Below, piece after piece: positions 8,841 to 17,900 of a DNA stretch of 64,000 nt. Each line of letters starts with the position of its first letter. Within the stretch, counting starts at the first letter, position 1. The position numbers and the translations under genes were made by a program. Source of the stretch: PALSA-612 sp963776735 (GTDB lineage: Bacteria > Actinomycetota > Thermoleophilia > Gaiellales > Gaiellaceae); NCBI GenBank assembly GCA_963776735.1, contig CAVZNV010000017.1:1-64000 (forward strand). The letters run 5' to 3'. The notes below the pieces were generated by a model that saw nothing but the letters and a program-made list of their open reading frames with translations, had not been told where the DNA came from and did not search any database.

Positions 8841-9493
8841 ACGCCTGCGCCCACGCGCAGGGTGGGCACGCTCTCGACGTAGGCGAGCGCGTCCTCGAGG
8901 GGCACGACGTCGGCGTACTTCGCCTGGATGTCGAACAGGTTCGCGTCGTGCGGCGCCTGCGCTCGGTCGCCGACGCACTCGCGCGGGACGAGCGTCGGCC
9001 AGCCGTACTGCAGCAGGTCGACCGCCGTCGCGCGCACACAGCCGCTCGTGGTCGCGCCGCAGAGAATGACCGTGTCGACGCCCTGCGAGACGAGGATCGA
9101 CGCCAGGTTCGTGCCAAAGAAGCCGGACGCACCCTTCTTGAGGACGATCGGCTCGTCGTCGCGCCGGTCGAGCCGCGGGTCGATCTCGACCCAGTGGCCG
9201 CCGAGCTCGAGGTCGCGCAGCGCCGGCGCCTTCTCGAGCCACAGCCCGCCGTCCTTCCCGGACGGCTCGAAGCCGATCGTCGTGAAGACGACCGGCAGGC
9301 CCTTGTCGCGAGCCCGGTCGAGGAGCCGCCGCGTCGCCTCGACCTCCGCGGTCATGTCCGCGCCGAGCGCGCAGGCCGGATCGGTGAAGCCGCAGGAGAA
9401 GTCGATCACGAGCACGGCCGGGCTCGAGCCGAGCGTCACCGCCTGCCCGAGCCTGGCCTTCTCGTAGACCTCGCGCGCGGCCTCGTCGCTCAC
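8837..9493 (-). CDS. Isochorismatase-family cysteine hydrolase (N-carbamoyl amidohydrolase-like)
   Basis: This 218-residue protein has the catalytic Asp in VLVIDFSCGF, the Lys in VLKKGASGFFGT and the nucleophilic Cys in CGATTSGCVRATAVD, the layout of N-carbamoylsarcosine amidase and related amidohydrolases. GTG 9493 overlaps the dihydropyrimidinase stop by 4 bases and the 3' end overlaps the dehydrogenase start by 4. Directly after a dihydropyrimidinase, the simplest role is hydrolysis of the N-carbamoyl product released by ring opening, giving an amino acid or hydroxy acid plus ammonia and CO2. That role is inferred from context. Confidence 0.85.
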   Translation of the reverse strand: MSDEAAREVYEKARLGQAVTLGSSPAVLVIDFSCGFTDPACALGADMTAEVEATRRLLDRARDKGLPVVFTTIGFEPSGKDGGLWLEKAPALRDLELGGHWVEIDPRLDRRDDEPIVLKKGASGFFGTNLASILVSQGVDTVILCGATTSGCVRATAVDLLQYGWPTLVPRECVGDRAQAPHDANLFDIQAKYADVVPLEDALAYVESVPTLRVGAGV

Positions 9494-10905
9494 GCCGGCA
9501 CTTTCTCGGCCGGCAGCAGCTCCTCGCCGACCTTGGCGCGCTTGACGAACTGGCCCGCGCCGGGCTGCGCGACGAGCTCGTCGTTCTCGACGATCACCTG
9601 GCCGCGGACGAGCACGACCTCGGGCGCCCCGGTCACCTCGGTGCCCTCGAACAGGTTGTAGTTCACGTTCGAGTGGTGCGTCCTGGCCGAGATCGTGAGC
9701 TTCTTCTCGGGATCCCAGACGACGATGTCCGCGTCGGAGCCCGGCGCGATCGTGCCCTTGCGCGGGTAGAGCCCGAACGAGCGCGCGACGTTCGTCGACG
9801 TCAGCTCGACGAACCGGTTCAGGCTCATGCGGCCGGTGCGCACGCCGAACTCGTGCAGCATGTGCAGCCGGTTCTCGATCCCCGGCCCGCCGTTCGGCAC
9901 CTTCTGGAACTCCTGGCCGTTGATGCCCTTCTGCTCCGGCCAGTTGAAGGGACAGTGGTCGGTCGAGACGACGCACAGGACGTCGCCGTGCAGGGCGTGC
10001 CAGAGGTGCTCCTGATTCTCCTTCGCCCGCGGCGGCGGCGTGTAGATGTACTTCGCGCCCTCGAACCCCGGCTGGTCGAGCGCCGACTCGTCGATGAACA
10101 GGTACTGCGTGCACGTCTCACCCCAGACGTTCCAGCCCTTCTCGCGTGCGATCGCGATCGGCTCGATCGACTCCTGGCAGGACACGTGGACGACGTAGAG
10201 GTTCGCGCCTGCGATGCGCGCGAGCTGGATCGCGCGGTTCGTCGCCTCGCCCTCGGTCTCGGGCGGCCGCGTGCGCGCGTGCCACTTCGGCTCGGTGTGA
10301 CCGGCCGCGACGGCCTCCTTGACGATGATGTCGATCGCGTCGCCGTTCTCGGCGTGCACCATCACGAGCGCGCCGGTGTCGGCGGCCGTCTGCATCGTCT
10401 TGAAGAGCGTCTCGTCGTCGACCATGACGGCGCCCTTGTAGGCCATGAACAGCTTGTACGACGTAATGCCCTTATCCGGAAGCGTCGCGAGCTCCTCGAG
10501 CGACCCGCCCTCGCGCAGGTCGGTGACGCCGATGTGGAAGCCGACGTCGATCACCGGCTTCGCGCGGTCGATCTTCTCGAAGTAGTTCTCGAGCGCCTGG
10601 GCGAACGAGGTGCCCGGCGCCTGCATGCAGAAGTCGACGAGGCAGGTCGTGCCGCCGAAGGCAGCCGACACGGTGCCGGAGGTGAAGTCGTCGCAGGTCG
10701 TCGTCCCGCCGAAGAACATCTCCAGGTGCGTGTGCGGGTCGATCGCTCCCGGCAGCACGTACTTGCCGGTCGCGTCGATCACCTTGTCGGCGCTGACGTC
10801 CAGTGACTCGCCGATCAGCGACACCGTCCCGTTCTCGACGTACACGTCTCCGACGTAGTCGTCCGCCGCCGTGACGATGCGCCCGCCCTTGATGAGCACG
10901 GACAT
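9490..10905 (-). CDS. hydA: Dihydropyrimidinase / D-hydantoinase
   Basis: This 471-residue cyclic amidohydrolase has metal ligands in DPHTHLEM (His-x-His), the carboxylated lysine in SYKLFMAYKG, further ligands in VMVHAENGD and VVHVSCQE, and the late Asp in VVSTDHCPF. It hydrolyses dihydropyrimidines or 5-substituted hydantoins to N-carbamoyl amino acids. ATG 10905 is preceded by a good ribosome site (AAAGGGGA about 8 bases upstream). It is the first gene of a five-gene minus-strand operon, and its promoter region holds a GTATAC palindrome inside a dispersed repeat. Confidence 0.9.
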   Translation of the reverse strand: MSVLIKGGRIVTAADDYVGDVYVENGTVSLIGESLDVSADKVIDATGKYVLPGAIDPHTHLEMFFGGTTTCDDFTSGTVSAAFGGTTCLVDFCMQAPGTSFAQALENYFEKIDRAKPVIDVGFHIGVTDLREGGSLEELATLPDKGITSYKLFMAYKGAVMVDDETLFKTMQTAADTGALVMVHAENGDAIDIIVKEAVAAGHTEPKWHARTRPPETEGEATNRAIQLARIAGANLYVVHVSCQESIEPIAIAREKGWNVWGETCTQYLFIDESALDQPGFEGAKYIYTPPPRAKENQEHLWHALHGDVLCVVSTDHCPFNWPEQKGINGQEFQKVPNGGPGIENRLHMLHEFGVRTGRMSLNRFVELTSTNVARSFGLYPRKGTIAPGSDADIVVWDPEKKLTISARTHHSNVNYNLFEGTEVTGAPEVVLVRGQVIVENDELVAQPGAGQFVKRAKVGEELLPAEKVPA

Positions 10906-10930
10906 GCCCGATCCCCTTTCAGCCGATTGC

Positions 10931-10945
10931 GTGTTGTATACGACC
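10931..10945. promoter_or_regulatory. Candidate operator with GTATAC dyad upstream of hydA
   Basis: The sequence tgttgtatacgaccg contains ttGTATACga, a dyad of the kind bound by FCD-type GntR regulators, 26-40 bases upstream of the hydA start codon. The same TTGTATACG core occurs in reverse orientation at 30315-30323 inside a related repeat, so it may be part of a repeat rather than a dedicated operator. Confidence 0.35.
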
Positions 10946-11010
10946 GCAGCGCGGCCGCGTCAAACGGGGCCGGGGATAAGAGACAGAGGGCTCCGAAGCG
11001 GCACCTTGGG
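10931..11010. repeat. Dispersed repeat, copy 1 (GTTGTATAC / GTCAAACGG / GAAGCGGCACC)
   Basis: This stretch contains three blocks found again, inverted and reordered, at 30240-30400: gttgtatacg, gtcaaacggggccgggga and agagacagaggg with gaagcggcacc. The shared 33-base block differs from the other copy at only two positions. No gene is evident here, and the repeat lies between the hydA promoter and the accessory region. Confidence 0.6.
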
Positions 11011-11029
11011 GTGTCCTGTCAGCCGCCAA

Positions 11030-11054
11030 GTGACCGAGATTGGGTCTCGGTCAC
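11030..11054. other. Perfect 10-bp hairpin
   Basis: gtgaccgaga / tctcggtcac flank a 5-base loop. The hairpin lies about 70 bases beyond the 3' end of the minus-strand gene at 11123, so it may end that transcript, but no T-run follows. Confidence 0.5.
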
Positions 11055-11122
11055 GTGCGTTTGCCCCATCAGGCCTGAGGTGCGGTCACCGTCGGGCTCC
11101 CTCGGCAAGCGTCGGTCTTGAG

Positions 11123-11584
11123 TTATGCCGCGTCGCCGATGAGCGCGAGTCGCGAACGTGGCGACGTGATCGCCAGACGGTGGAAAGAATCGAAGCCATG
11201 GTGTCGCTCGCCAAAGGCGATGTCGACACCGCACGCATGCACTTCGACGGCTCCGCGACGGCGCAACTGCTCAGCGGCGCCTTCTAGCCCCAGGGAGCTG
11301 ACAGCAACAACGGCGACTAGGAGAACTCGACGACCGGTGACGGACGTATTCCACGCGGCCATTTCGACAGAGCCCTGCGACCTAAGGGTCGCGGCGCCAA
11401 CGACGCGCTCGGCGGCTGGTCCGACCGCCCAGACGAGGCAATCATCGATAGCCTCAGCGACGCCAACCAGAGCGTCGGCAACCTCTTCGATCGCCGGGTA
11501 GCCGACAAGCTTCTCCTCCGTTGTTTGCGCCTCTAGCAGTTCAGCGAGGAGAGGTCCGGCTTCGCGCAAAGTTGACGTTTCCAT
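11123..11584 (-). CDS. Phosphoribosyltransferase-like protein, active site degenerate
   Basis: This 153-residue protein is modelled from ATG 11584, chosen because the divergent gene and a palindrome lie immediately upstream. The pattern VLLVAVVAVSSLGLEGAAEQ, following a central hydrophobic sheet, resembles the PRPP-binding strand of type I phosphoribosyltransferases. However, the two acidic residues usual in that motif are replaced by Ala and Val/Ser, so catalysis is doubtful. It is transcribed divergently from an HTH gene and sits in the accessory region with a kinase. The family assignment is tentative; otherwise it is a hypothetical protein. Confidence 0.5.
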   Translation of the reverse strand: METSTLREAGPLLAELLEAQTTEEKLVGYPAIEEVADALVGVAEAIDDCLVWAVGPAAERVVGAATLRSQGSVEMAAWNTSVTGRRVLLVAVVAVSSLGLEGAAEQLRRRGAVEVHACGVDIAFGERHHGFDSFHRLAITSPRSRLALIGDAA

Positions 11585-11610
11585 CTTGCCCTCCGCATCA
11601 CTGGTTGAGC

Positions 11611-11634
11611 GCAAAGAATATCCCGTATCTTTGC
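11611..11634. promoter_or_regulatory. Palindromic operator in the divergent promoter
   Basis: GCAAAGAATA and TATCTTTGC form an almost perfect dyad separated by 5 bases. It lies 26 bases from the start of the minus-strand gene at 11584 and 4 bases from ATG 11639 of the HTH protein. The position fits autoregulation by that HTH protein. Confidence 0.5.
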
Positions 11635-11638
11635 AGAG

Positions 11639-12169
11639 ATGGCGGACGAACTGAGTGTCAACGAAGCAGCGTCCCGACTCCAGACCTCGCGGCAAACGGT
11701 TAGGAACCTGCTCAAGGAGGGCGAGCTAAGGGGCAGACAGCTACAGCCGTCAGGCGAGTGGCGCATCCGGCGAGCGTCAGTCGAGTTGTTCATAAAGAAG
11801 CACGGCCCGCTCCGAGGCGGACGGCGCCACCGGTCGCAAGCGGCGCGACAGCAGCGCGAACTCGACGAACTACGGGCCGAGGTCCAGCGCCTCCAGAACG
11901 TCGCCGGCGAGGATACAGCTGCTGTCTGTCGCGAGCGCGACGCCCTACATGCACGGCTTGCCACGGCCGAGGACGCCGTTGCTCGTCTGCGCGAGGTCGC
12001 GGAATTGCAGCGGCGTGCTGACCGGGAACGAATGAAGGTTGTCGAGTGCCTGCTCGAGGCGCTCGCGCGTGCCGAGCGACTTGACGAGCTTCGGCGGCGT
12101 GCTGTCGAGGTGCTCGAGGATGGCGTCGCCGGCGCCGTTGTCCCGAGCAGCCTCCCACAGAAGAGGTGA
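11639..12169 (+). CDS. Excisionase-type HTH DNA-binding protein with coiled coil
   Basis: This protein has 176 residues. The first 60 form a MerR/excisionase-type winged helix (SVNEAASRLQTSRQTVRNLL ... SGEWRIRRASVELFIKK), the classic 'HTH_17' layout. Residues about 75-150 are rich in Arg, Glu, Leu and Ala in heptad spacing and should form a coiled coil, suggesting a dimer or a partner-binding arm. It probably binds the palindrome just upstream of its own start. A phage- or element-type regulator fits its position among accessory genes. Confidence 0.7.
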   Translation: MADELSVNEAASRLQTSRQTVRNLLKEGELRGRQLQPSGEWRIRRASVELFIKKHGPLRGGRRHRSQAARQQRELDELRAEVQRLQNVAGEDTAAVCRERDALHARLATAEDAVARLREVAELQRRADRERMKVVECLLEALARAERLDELRRRAVEVLEDGVAGAVVPSSLPQKR

Positions 12170-12173
12170 TGAG

Positions 12174-12638
12174 CTAGAGAACGAGCCCGACGGCGGCAGC
12201 TGCCGCGGCCTCGACGTATTTCGCACTCTCGCCCGCCGTCTTGACCAACGCGTTACCGTCGGCGTCGATAGCGTCTTTCGAAGATCCACACCACTGCCCG
12301 AGGTCGCTGCCGGCACCGAGGCGCGTGTCCTCGACCGCTGCCCGGGCAGCGGCTGCGACAGCGCCCTCGACTTTCAGACGCCGACGTGGACCGTCCTTGC
12401 GTGAGGCATGCATGGCCTCGGCCGCGCGGACGACAACACGATCCACTTGTAGGCCCGTGAGGCGCGACTCAATCGCGCGCCCGGCTTGGAACAACTGCTC
12501 GACGAGATCGATCTCGGGCAGCGTCACCTCTTCAGCTCTCTCGATCGCGGGACTCCCTGTGCTGTTGCCAACAACGACGATGCGGACGACCGGCCTCTTC
12601 GGCACTGGTACGGCGACAGCGATGCCTGCGACTCGCAC
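12174..12638 (-). CDS. Hypothetical protein, possible RNase H-like fold (DUF3010/RuvC-like)
   Basis: This 154-residue protein starts at GTG 12638, only 39 bases from the divergent kinase start. The order of features (an early hydrophobic strand, DLVEQLFQAGRAIESRLTG, then the strand DRVVVRAAE, then RRRLKVEGAVAAAARAA, then LGQWCGSSKDA and a helical AEAAAAAAVGL-like end) resembles small RuvC/RNase H-like proteins. The resemblance is to overall layout only, and no complete set of catalytic acids is obvious. It could partner or be regulated by the neighbouring kinase. Confidence 0.4.
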   Translation of the reverse strand: MRVAGIAVAVPVPKRPVVRIVVVGNSTGSPAIERAEEVTLPEIDLVEQLFQAGRAIESRLTGLQVDRVVVRAAEAMHASRKDGPRRRLKVEGAVAAAARAAVEDTRLGAGSDLGQWCGSSKDAIDADGNALVKTAGESAKYVEAAAAAAVGLVL

Positions 12639-12677
12639 GTACCGAATGTAGCGACAGCGCGGCTATTTTTCATCGCC

Positions 12678-13754
12678 ATGGCGCAGGCAATCGGATCAAT
12701 GATCGCAGGGCGCTACGAGGTTGAGGCGGTGCTCGCACCGGGAGGGCAGGGCGAGGTCTACCGCGTCCGCGATCACAACGAGGCAACGGTCGGAGTGCTC
12801 AAGCTCATCGACCAGAGCAAGCTTCCCCTCGGGGCGGGTCCCTGGGATGAGGCGCGCATACTCCGCAACCTCTCCGACCACCACATCCTTCCGATCCTCA
12901 ACGCCGACCAGACCGGCGGCCAGCCGTTCATCGTCACCGATCTCGCCAAGCACGGCACGCTGGAGACGAGACTGCAGGCGACCAATGGGCTGGGCCTACC
13001 CGTTGACGACGTCATGACCTGGATACGGCAGGCCTGCATGGGCGTGGCCCGCGCCCACGACGTTTCGCTGATCCACAACGACATTAAGCCAGCGAACCTC
13101 TTCCTCAATGCCAAGGGCGAATGCCTCGTAGGCGACTTCGGCCTCGCCTCCCTCGTACCTCCGGCGCCGGCCGTCGGAGTCGCGCGCGGGGCGTCCCCTC
13201 CGACTGCTGCAGCGGAGGTCGCTGCAGGCTTCCCCGTCCAGATGCCCATTGCGAGCGTCGAGACCGACGTGTTCTCGCTCGGCGCGACCGGCTACTGGCT
13301 CCTTGCTGGCCGGCCGCCCATCGAAGAGACGCTTGTCGGGCCTTTTCAGGCGCGTTGGTCGGCGGCGGCTACTCTGACGCCGCCGCGGCTCCGCGCCGTC
13401 GCGCCGCACGTTCCGGTCGCGTTCGCAAGTGTCATCGAGAAGGCGATCAGCCTCGACCCCGTCGACCGCTACCACTCGGTCAACGAGCTCGCTGCCGCCC
13501 TCGGGTCGCGCTCTCTTCCCGCTCGGCGCTGGCGCCGGACGGATGAACACGCCGGCCATCTCGGCTGCTGGCGAGGCGAGCTTGCCGGGCGCAGCGCTTA
13601 CGTGCTCTGCCTGGAGCGGGACGGGAAGCCGACGCGCTGCAAGGTGACGACTGTCCACGATGTGACGCAGCGCCGCGTCCCGAACGGCTCGAGATCAGAT
13701 AGCTCTAAGAATTGGCCCCTCGCCGTGCGCGCGACGATCGACAGGCTGTCCTGA
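12678..13754 (+). CDS. Soluble Hanks-type Ser/Thr protein kinase
   Basis: This 358-residue protein is modelled from ATG 12678; the in-frame extension upstream would overlap the divergent gene. The kinase domain spans about residues 10-275: glycine loop APGGQGEVYRV, ATP lysine K42, helix-C glutamate E58, catalytic loop HNDIKPAN (D135, with Asn replacing the usual Arg of HRD) and DFG at 153-155. The catalytic residues are therefore present. An insert after DFG replaces a standard activation loop. Unlike most actinobacterial PknB-type kinases it has no membrane helix or PASTA domain; the last 80 residues are a small domain of unknown type. The setting suggests a defence or element-regulation role rather than cell-wall signalling. 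Confidence 0.85.
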   Translation: MAQAIGSMIAGRYEVEAVLAPGGQGEVYRVRDHNEATVGVLKLIDQSKLPLGAGPWDEARILRNLSDHHILPILNADQTGGQPFIVTDLAKHGTLETRLQATNGLGLPVDDVMTWIRQACMGVARAHDVSLIHNDIKPANLFLNAKGECLVGDFGLASLVPPAPAVGVARGASPPTAAAEVAAGFPVQMPIASVETDVFSLGATGYWLLAGRPPIEETLVGPFQARWSAAATLTPPRLRAVAPHVPVAFASVIEKAISLDPVDRYHSVNELAAALGSRSLPARRWRRTDEHAGHLGCWRGELAGRSAYVLCLERDGKPTRCKVTTVHDVTQRRVPNGSRSDSSKNWPLAVRATIDRLS

Positions 13755-13975
13755 TTGGAGTCTTTGGGCTGTTGACGTATCGCGGATATCGCAGCACGTG
13801 ACTTCTCTCGTATCGATGGGTGCCGTATTGCCGGCGAATCGCGATATTTCGAAACTAGGCGCTATCGCCGATTGCCCAACGGCCGCACTTAAGCGGACTA
13901 TCGCATCGCCCTCGCCGCCTTCTTGCGTCAGGCGTCTGAGCACCATTGGGTTTGCCCGCGGCGGAGGGTCTCGTC

Positions 13976-14848
13976 CTACTGGCTCGTATCCTGCATCGCC
14001 GCCACGGGGTCTTCGTACTTCCGCGGATCGGACTCTCGCGCGGCGTTAAGAGCAGCCGTGATCCCCTCGATGCCGGTCCTCCACAGAAAGCCGCGAACGT
14101 GGTCCGAGGTGACTGCCAAGAGATCGCGCAACAGGTGTGCGCCGAGTTCGTACTGGCTGAACTGCTCCAGGCTGTGATTCGGCCGGGGACGCAGTCGCGC
14201 TGTCCATTCGGCCTCAACGTCGTACGCCAGGTCGACCGCGTATGTGGTGGCGTGCACCTCGGCGCGCGATTGCAACCGGTAGGCGAACTGATAGCCGAAT
14301 GCCAAGTCGGCTTCTGCCGCCATCACCTCGACCTTGGGCACAGCCCCTTCTGGCTCTCCGACGCGACTGATCCACGCCTCACGAAATTCGGCTAGCTCTT
14401 TTTGCTGTCGCTCTAGTTCGTCGCGTCCGGCGAAGTCCGCCGGTAGCTCGGTAAGGATTTCGCGGAAGATGTGCGCCCGACTGTCGAGGTCCTTCAGACT
14501 CCAAGCCGCGAGACGATCGGGGTGGGCTCTCAGCCAGCTGCCCACGATCAGGTACTCCGACAAGATCCGCAAGAGCGGTACTGCCTCTGGGAAGTCGCCC
14601 TCGTCGAGCAGTCGGTATGCCGACCGAAGTAGCCGTCTGCCCCGAGCGGCGAATGCGATCAGCACCAGTCCAAGAGGGTCGACCTTCTGGTCGATATAGA
14701 CGGCGTCGCCTTCAAGGATGCGGCTGAGGTGGATCAAGGCGAGGCCGCACCCGCGCGCCATCGTCTGCCTGGCCCCAATCTCCGTCTCTAGCTGAAACCT
14801 CGCAGCCTCGACAAACTCATCAGGAGGCGCACCCTCAACTTCGGTCAC
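13976..14848 (-). CDS. DUF5677 family protein
   Basis: This 290-residue, mostly helical protein starts at GTG 14848. The central stretch LLRSAYRLLDEGDFPEAVPL with LRILSEYLIVGSWL is characteristic of the DUF5677 family, whose members are scattered across accessory regions of many bacteria. It has no signal peptide and no known catalytic motif. About 220 bases without a gene separate it from the kinase, and its start lies 127 bases from the 3' end of the DNA polymerase gene. Confidence 0.7.
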   Translation of the reverse strand: MTEVEGAPPDEFVEAARFQLETEIGARQTMARGCGLALIHLSRILEGDAVYIDQKVDPLGLVLIAFAARGRRLLRSAYRLLDEGDFPEAVPLLRILSEYLIVGSWLRAHPDRLAAWSLKDLDSRAHIFREILTELPADFAGRDELERQQKELAEFREAWISRVGEPEGAVPKVEVMAAEADLAFGYQFAYRLQSRAEVHATTYAVDLAYDVEAEWTARLRPRPNHSLEQFSQYELGAHLLRDLLAVTSDHVRGFLWRTGIEGITAALNAARESDPRKYEDPVAAMQDTSQ

Positions 14849-14975
14849 GCGGTCAATCCTATGAGCCAGCGGTCTATGCGCTGTCGGCGCCGTACTCTCG
14901 CGGATGAAGGGACATACCGTCGACTAGGTCGCTCAGCAGCGGCGAGAGGATATGGAACGCGGTCAGTCAGGCCTG

Positions 14976-17900
14976 CTATGGAGGGTGGGGCGGGGCCTCT
15001 GGTGACGATCGCACAGATTCACGCGCGCGCACGAAGTGGCGTAAGCAGTCGAGATCGTCTGGGGGCGCCGCAGCTCCGCGGGCGACAAGTTCTCCGCGTG
15101 CGATCGCGGCGCAGGCCGTTATCAGCGTGTTGTGCTGCTGCGGGCGTGGTCGCCTTCCCGCGCGGGCGTATTGGATTGTGCGTTCCGGGAGCCCGGATGC
15201 AGTGACGAGTCGTGTCATTGAGACAAGTCGCAGGGCTGGCAGTTCGACGGCGAGCCAGGTGTCGCGGTCGAGGTGTCGATACTCGGTGAGCACCTCGTCT
15301 TCGTCACCGATCAGCCCCGCTTGTATCTCGTCGAGCAGGTTGGTTTCTTTGCCGACGTGGGTGATCGAGAGCGCACGGATAGGCCTTGGGTCGAGGAGGC
15401 CGGTGGTGGCGCGGGTGCAGGGTCGGCCGTCGGGGGCGAGGCTTTTCGGTTCGGGGTGCGTTCGGTAGCGGTCGAGGACGTCTCGGAAAGTCCGGACGCC
15501 AACGACGCCAGCGGGGAGCGCGTGTCCGCCTCGGTCGATGAGGGACTGGTCGGTGATGCGGTAGGTCGGCCCCTCGGGGGCGTGGAGGTTCGTCCACGGG
15601 AGGCGCTGCCATTTAGTCGGGTCGGGTTCGTAGGGTGCGACGAGGATGAAGTGTTCTGGGTCGGTCCCTGCGGGGTGTCCGCCGGGTGTGATGTGTGCGA
15701 TGAGGAGGAAGTTGCCGGGCTTCACCTGGCGGGCGTAGGGCTTCGTTCGGTTCCAGTGTTTGAAGGGGCGGAGCAGGCGGGGGTGGGTGGCCGTGAAGCG
15801 GCTGATGGCGGGGGTGTCGAGCCAGGCGGGCTCGGTCGTGTCGAGGCCGAGTGCTTGGCGGAGGATCCATTCCCAGGCCTGGCGGACCCAGTCGCGGTCG
15901 TCTATTTCGGGGTCGGTGGGGTTGAGGTAGAAGCCGCCGAGTGCGTGCTCTGACCACTTGACCAGCCGCGGCTCACCCTGCTCACTGAGGGTGTAGAGGC
16001 AGTAGCGCTTGGCGGAGATCGCGTAGCAGAAGAGCCGCCGCCGCTTGCCTGTGACGGGATCGAGGTTCTCGGGTTCGAGTTCGAGGATCGAGCCGGGAAC
16101 GAATGCGGGGTCGTAAGGGTTGAGCGCGGTGAACCGTTCGATGATCTGGTCGACCTCGTCGCTGCCGAGGGCGCGGACACACTCTCGACCATGGCCGTCA
16201 CGGGTTGGCCCCCCAGGGCACGGAATCAACCTGCTGTGGTCGGAGGCGACGATGGCGCCGCTGTCTGTGTCGCAGAACGCCCACACGCCGCCGGCATCGA
16301 GGACGAGGCGTTCGAGCAGGGCGAGCATCAGCCGGGCGCCGCCGGTGGCGAGAGACGCGAGTGGTGGGAAGTAGAACTCGCCGGGTTCCTCGACCGTCGA
16401 CACTTCGCTTGTGAACCGGTCGAGTCCGTGCACCGTGACCGCGACCGGGTCGGCTTTTGGTTCTTGCCGGTTGAGTTCGGCGTGGATGCCGTAACTGGCT
16501 GAGTTGGTGGTCGGCTTGAGGGCGACCGCGGTAGGCGGCGTCTTCCGACCGGTGCCGACTCCCAGGCGTCGGCGCTCCTCGACCAACGCTTTGAACACGT
16601 CCTCGCGGCCGGGATCGATCGGCCGGGAGCCGCGAACCCGGAGCGTCCTCAGACCGCGCGTCTTTCCGACCGGCTTGAAGCGCAGCACTCGCAGCAGTCG
16701 CGGCGTCTGACCGTTGAGCCGTGCGGCGACGAGATCGGGGAGCGTGTACCAGAGCGGCTCGTCCGATGTGAGCGGGTTGACGCCGATCCCGTATGTGCCG
16801 CCGGCCGCGTAGCGAGCACGGACGGGCAGCATCTCCCCGGCCGGCTGGATCAGCGCCAGCCCGTTCAGCTTCGGCGACAGTTCTGGGTCGAAGCAGTCGT
16901 CGACCGTCAACGCGCTAAGCCACGCCTCCACCTTTGCCGGGTCTTCTTCGACGACGCCCACTCGGCGGCAGCTGAGTAGCTCCCAGAGCCCAATCAGCGT
17001 GCAGACGGTCGGGAACATGGAGGCGAAGTCGAGGTAGCAGACGGGTACCGGCACCTTGCGGATGCGGCACTCGGCCCGGCCTCCGTAGTAGGCGACCATC
17101 GCGTAGCCGAGCACCTCCTCGGGAAAATCAGGCTGCCGTCGCAAGACCGGTTGGACGTCCGCTTCACGAAGCATCGCCTTGGCCAGCGAGGCGGGCGAGT
17201 AGGCGCGGGTCGGAGGGAGAGCCAACCCCCAGCGCTCGTACTCGCTCGCGAGCGCCTGGTACAGGTCGGCGGTCGCGTCGACGTCCTCGCGGCAATAGTC
17301 GACGTACCGGGACGTGATCCTGCCGTGCGTGACCTTGCGCTTGCGGTAGGAGACGCCGAACGCCCGGCAGGCGGATTCGAGCGATTGTCCTTCTCCGCTG
17401 AGCGCGTAGGCGAGCGTGCGGCAATCCAGGAACCCGCCACCGGTGGCCTCGTCGGTGTCGGTGTCGGTTCCGCGGCGGCCGTGGCTGCGTCCGATCCGCG
17501 CGCGGCGCGAGTCGATCGGCTTCACGAGCAGGCGCTCGCGGAAGCTGTTCTCCCGGCGGATGCCCTGCTCGTCTTGCCATTCGGACACGGTCAGGCTGAA
17601 CCCGCCCTCGAATCCCTTGCGGCGTGCCGCTCCCCATTTGACCGAGAGCCTGGTCAGATCGAACAAGGCGTTGAACGTGACCACGGTCGCCTCCGCCTTC
17701 AACGCGTTCCGCAGCACATGCTCGACGAACTCCGCCCGTGAGCGAAGCCGCAGATCGGGCCTCGGCTCAACCCCACCGACCGGCTCACGCACCGTCTCGG
17801 CCAGCTTGGTGGCGACGTACCGCTTCAGACAACGGAACCCGGCCGGATCGCGCTCAGCCAGATCGTCCGCGTAGAAGACACCCTCCTCCAGGCACGAGAG

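Noticed and set aside
10976..10986. ataagagacag, matching part of the Tn5 mosaic end used in sequencing adapters
   Set aside because: Only 11 bases match; the flanks continue as the same genomic repeat at 30350, and the rest of the adapter sequence is absent, so adapter contamination is unlikely.
12174..12638. A firm call of the 154-residue protein as a RuvC nuclease
   Set aside because: The layout is suggestive, but a complete set of catalytic acids could not be identified by eye.
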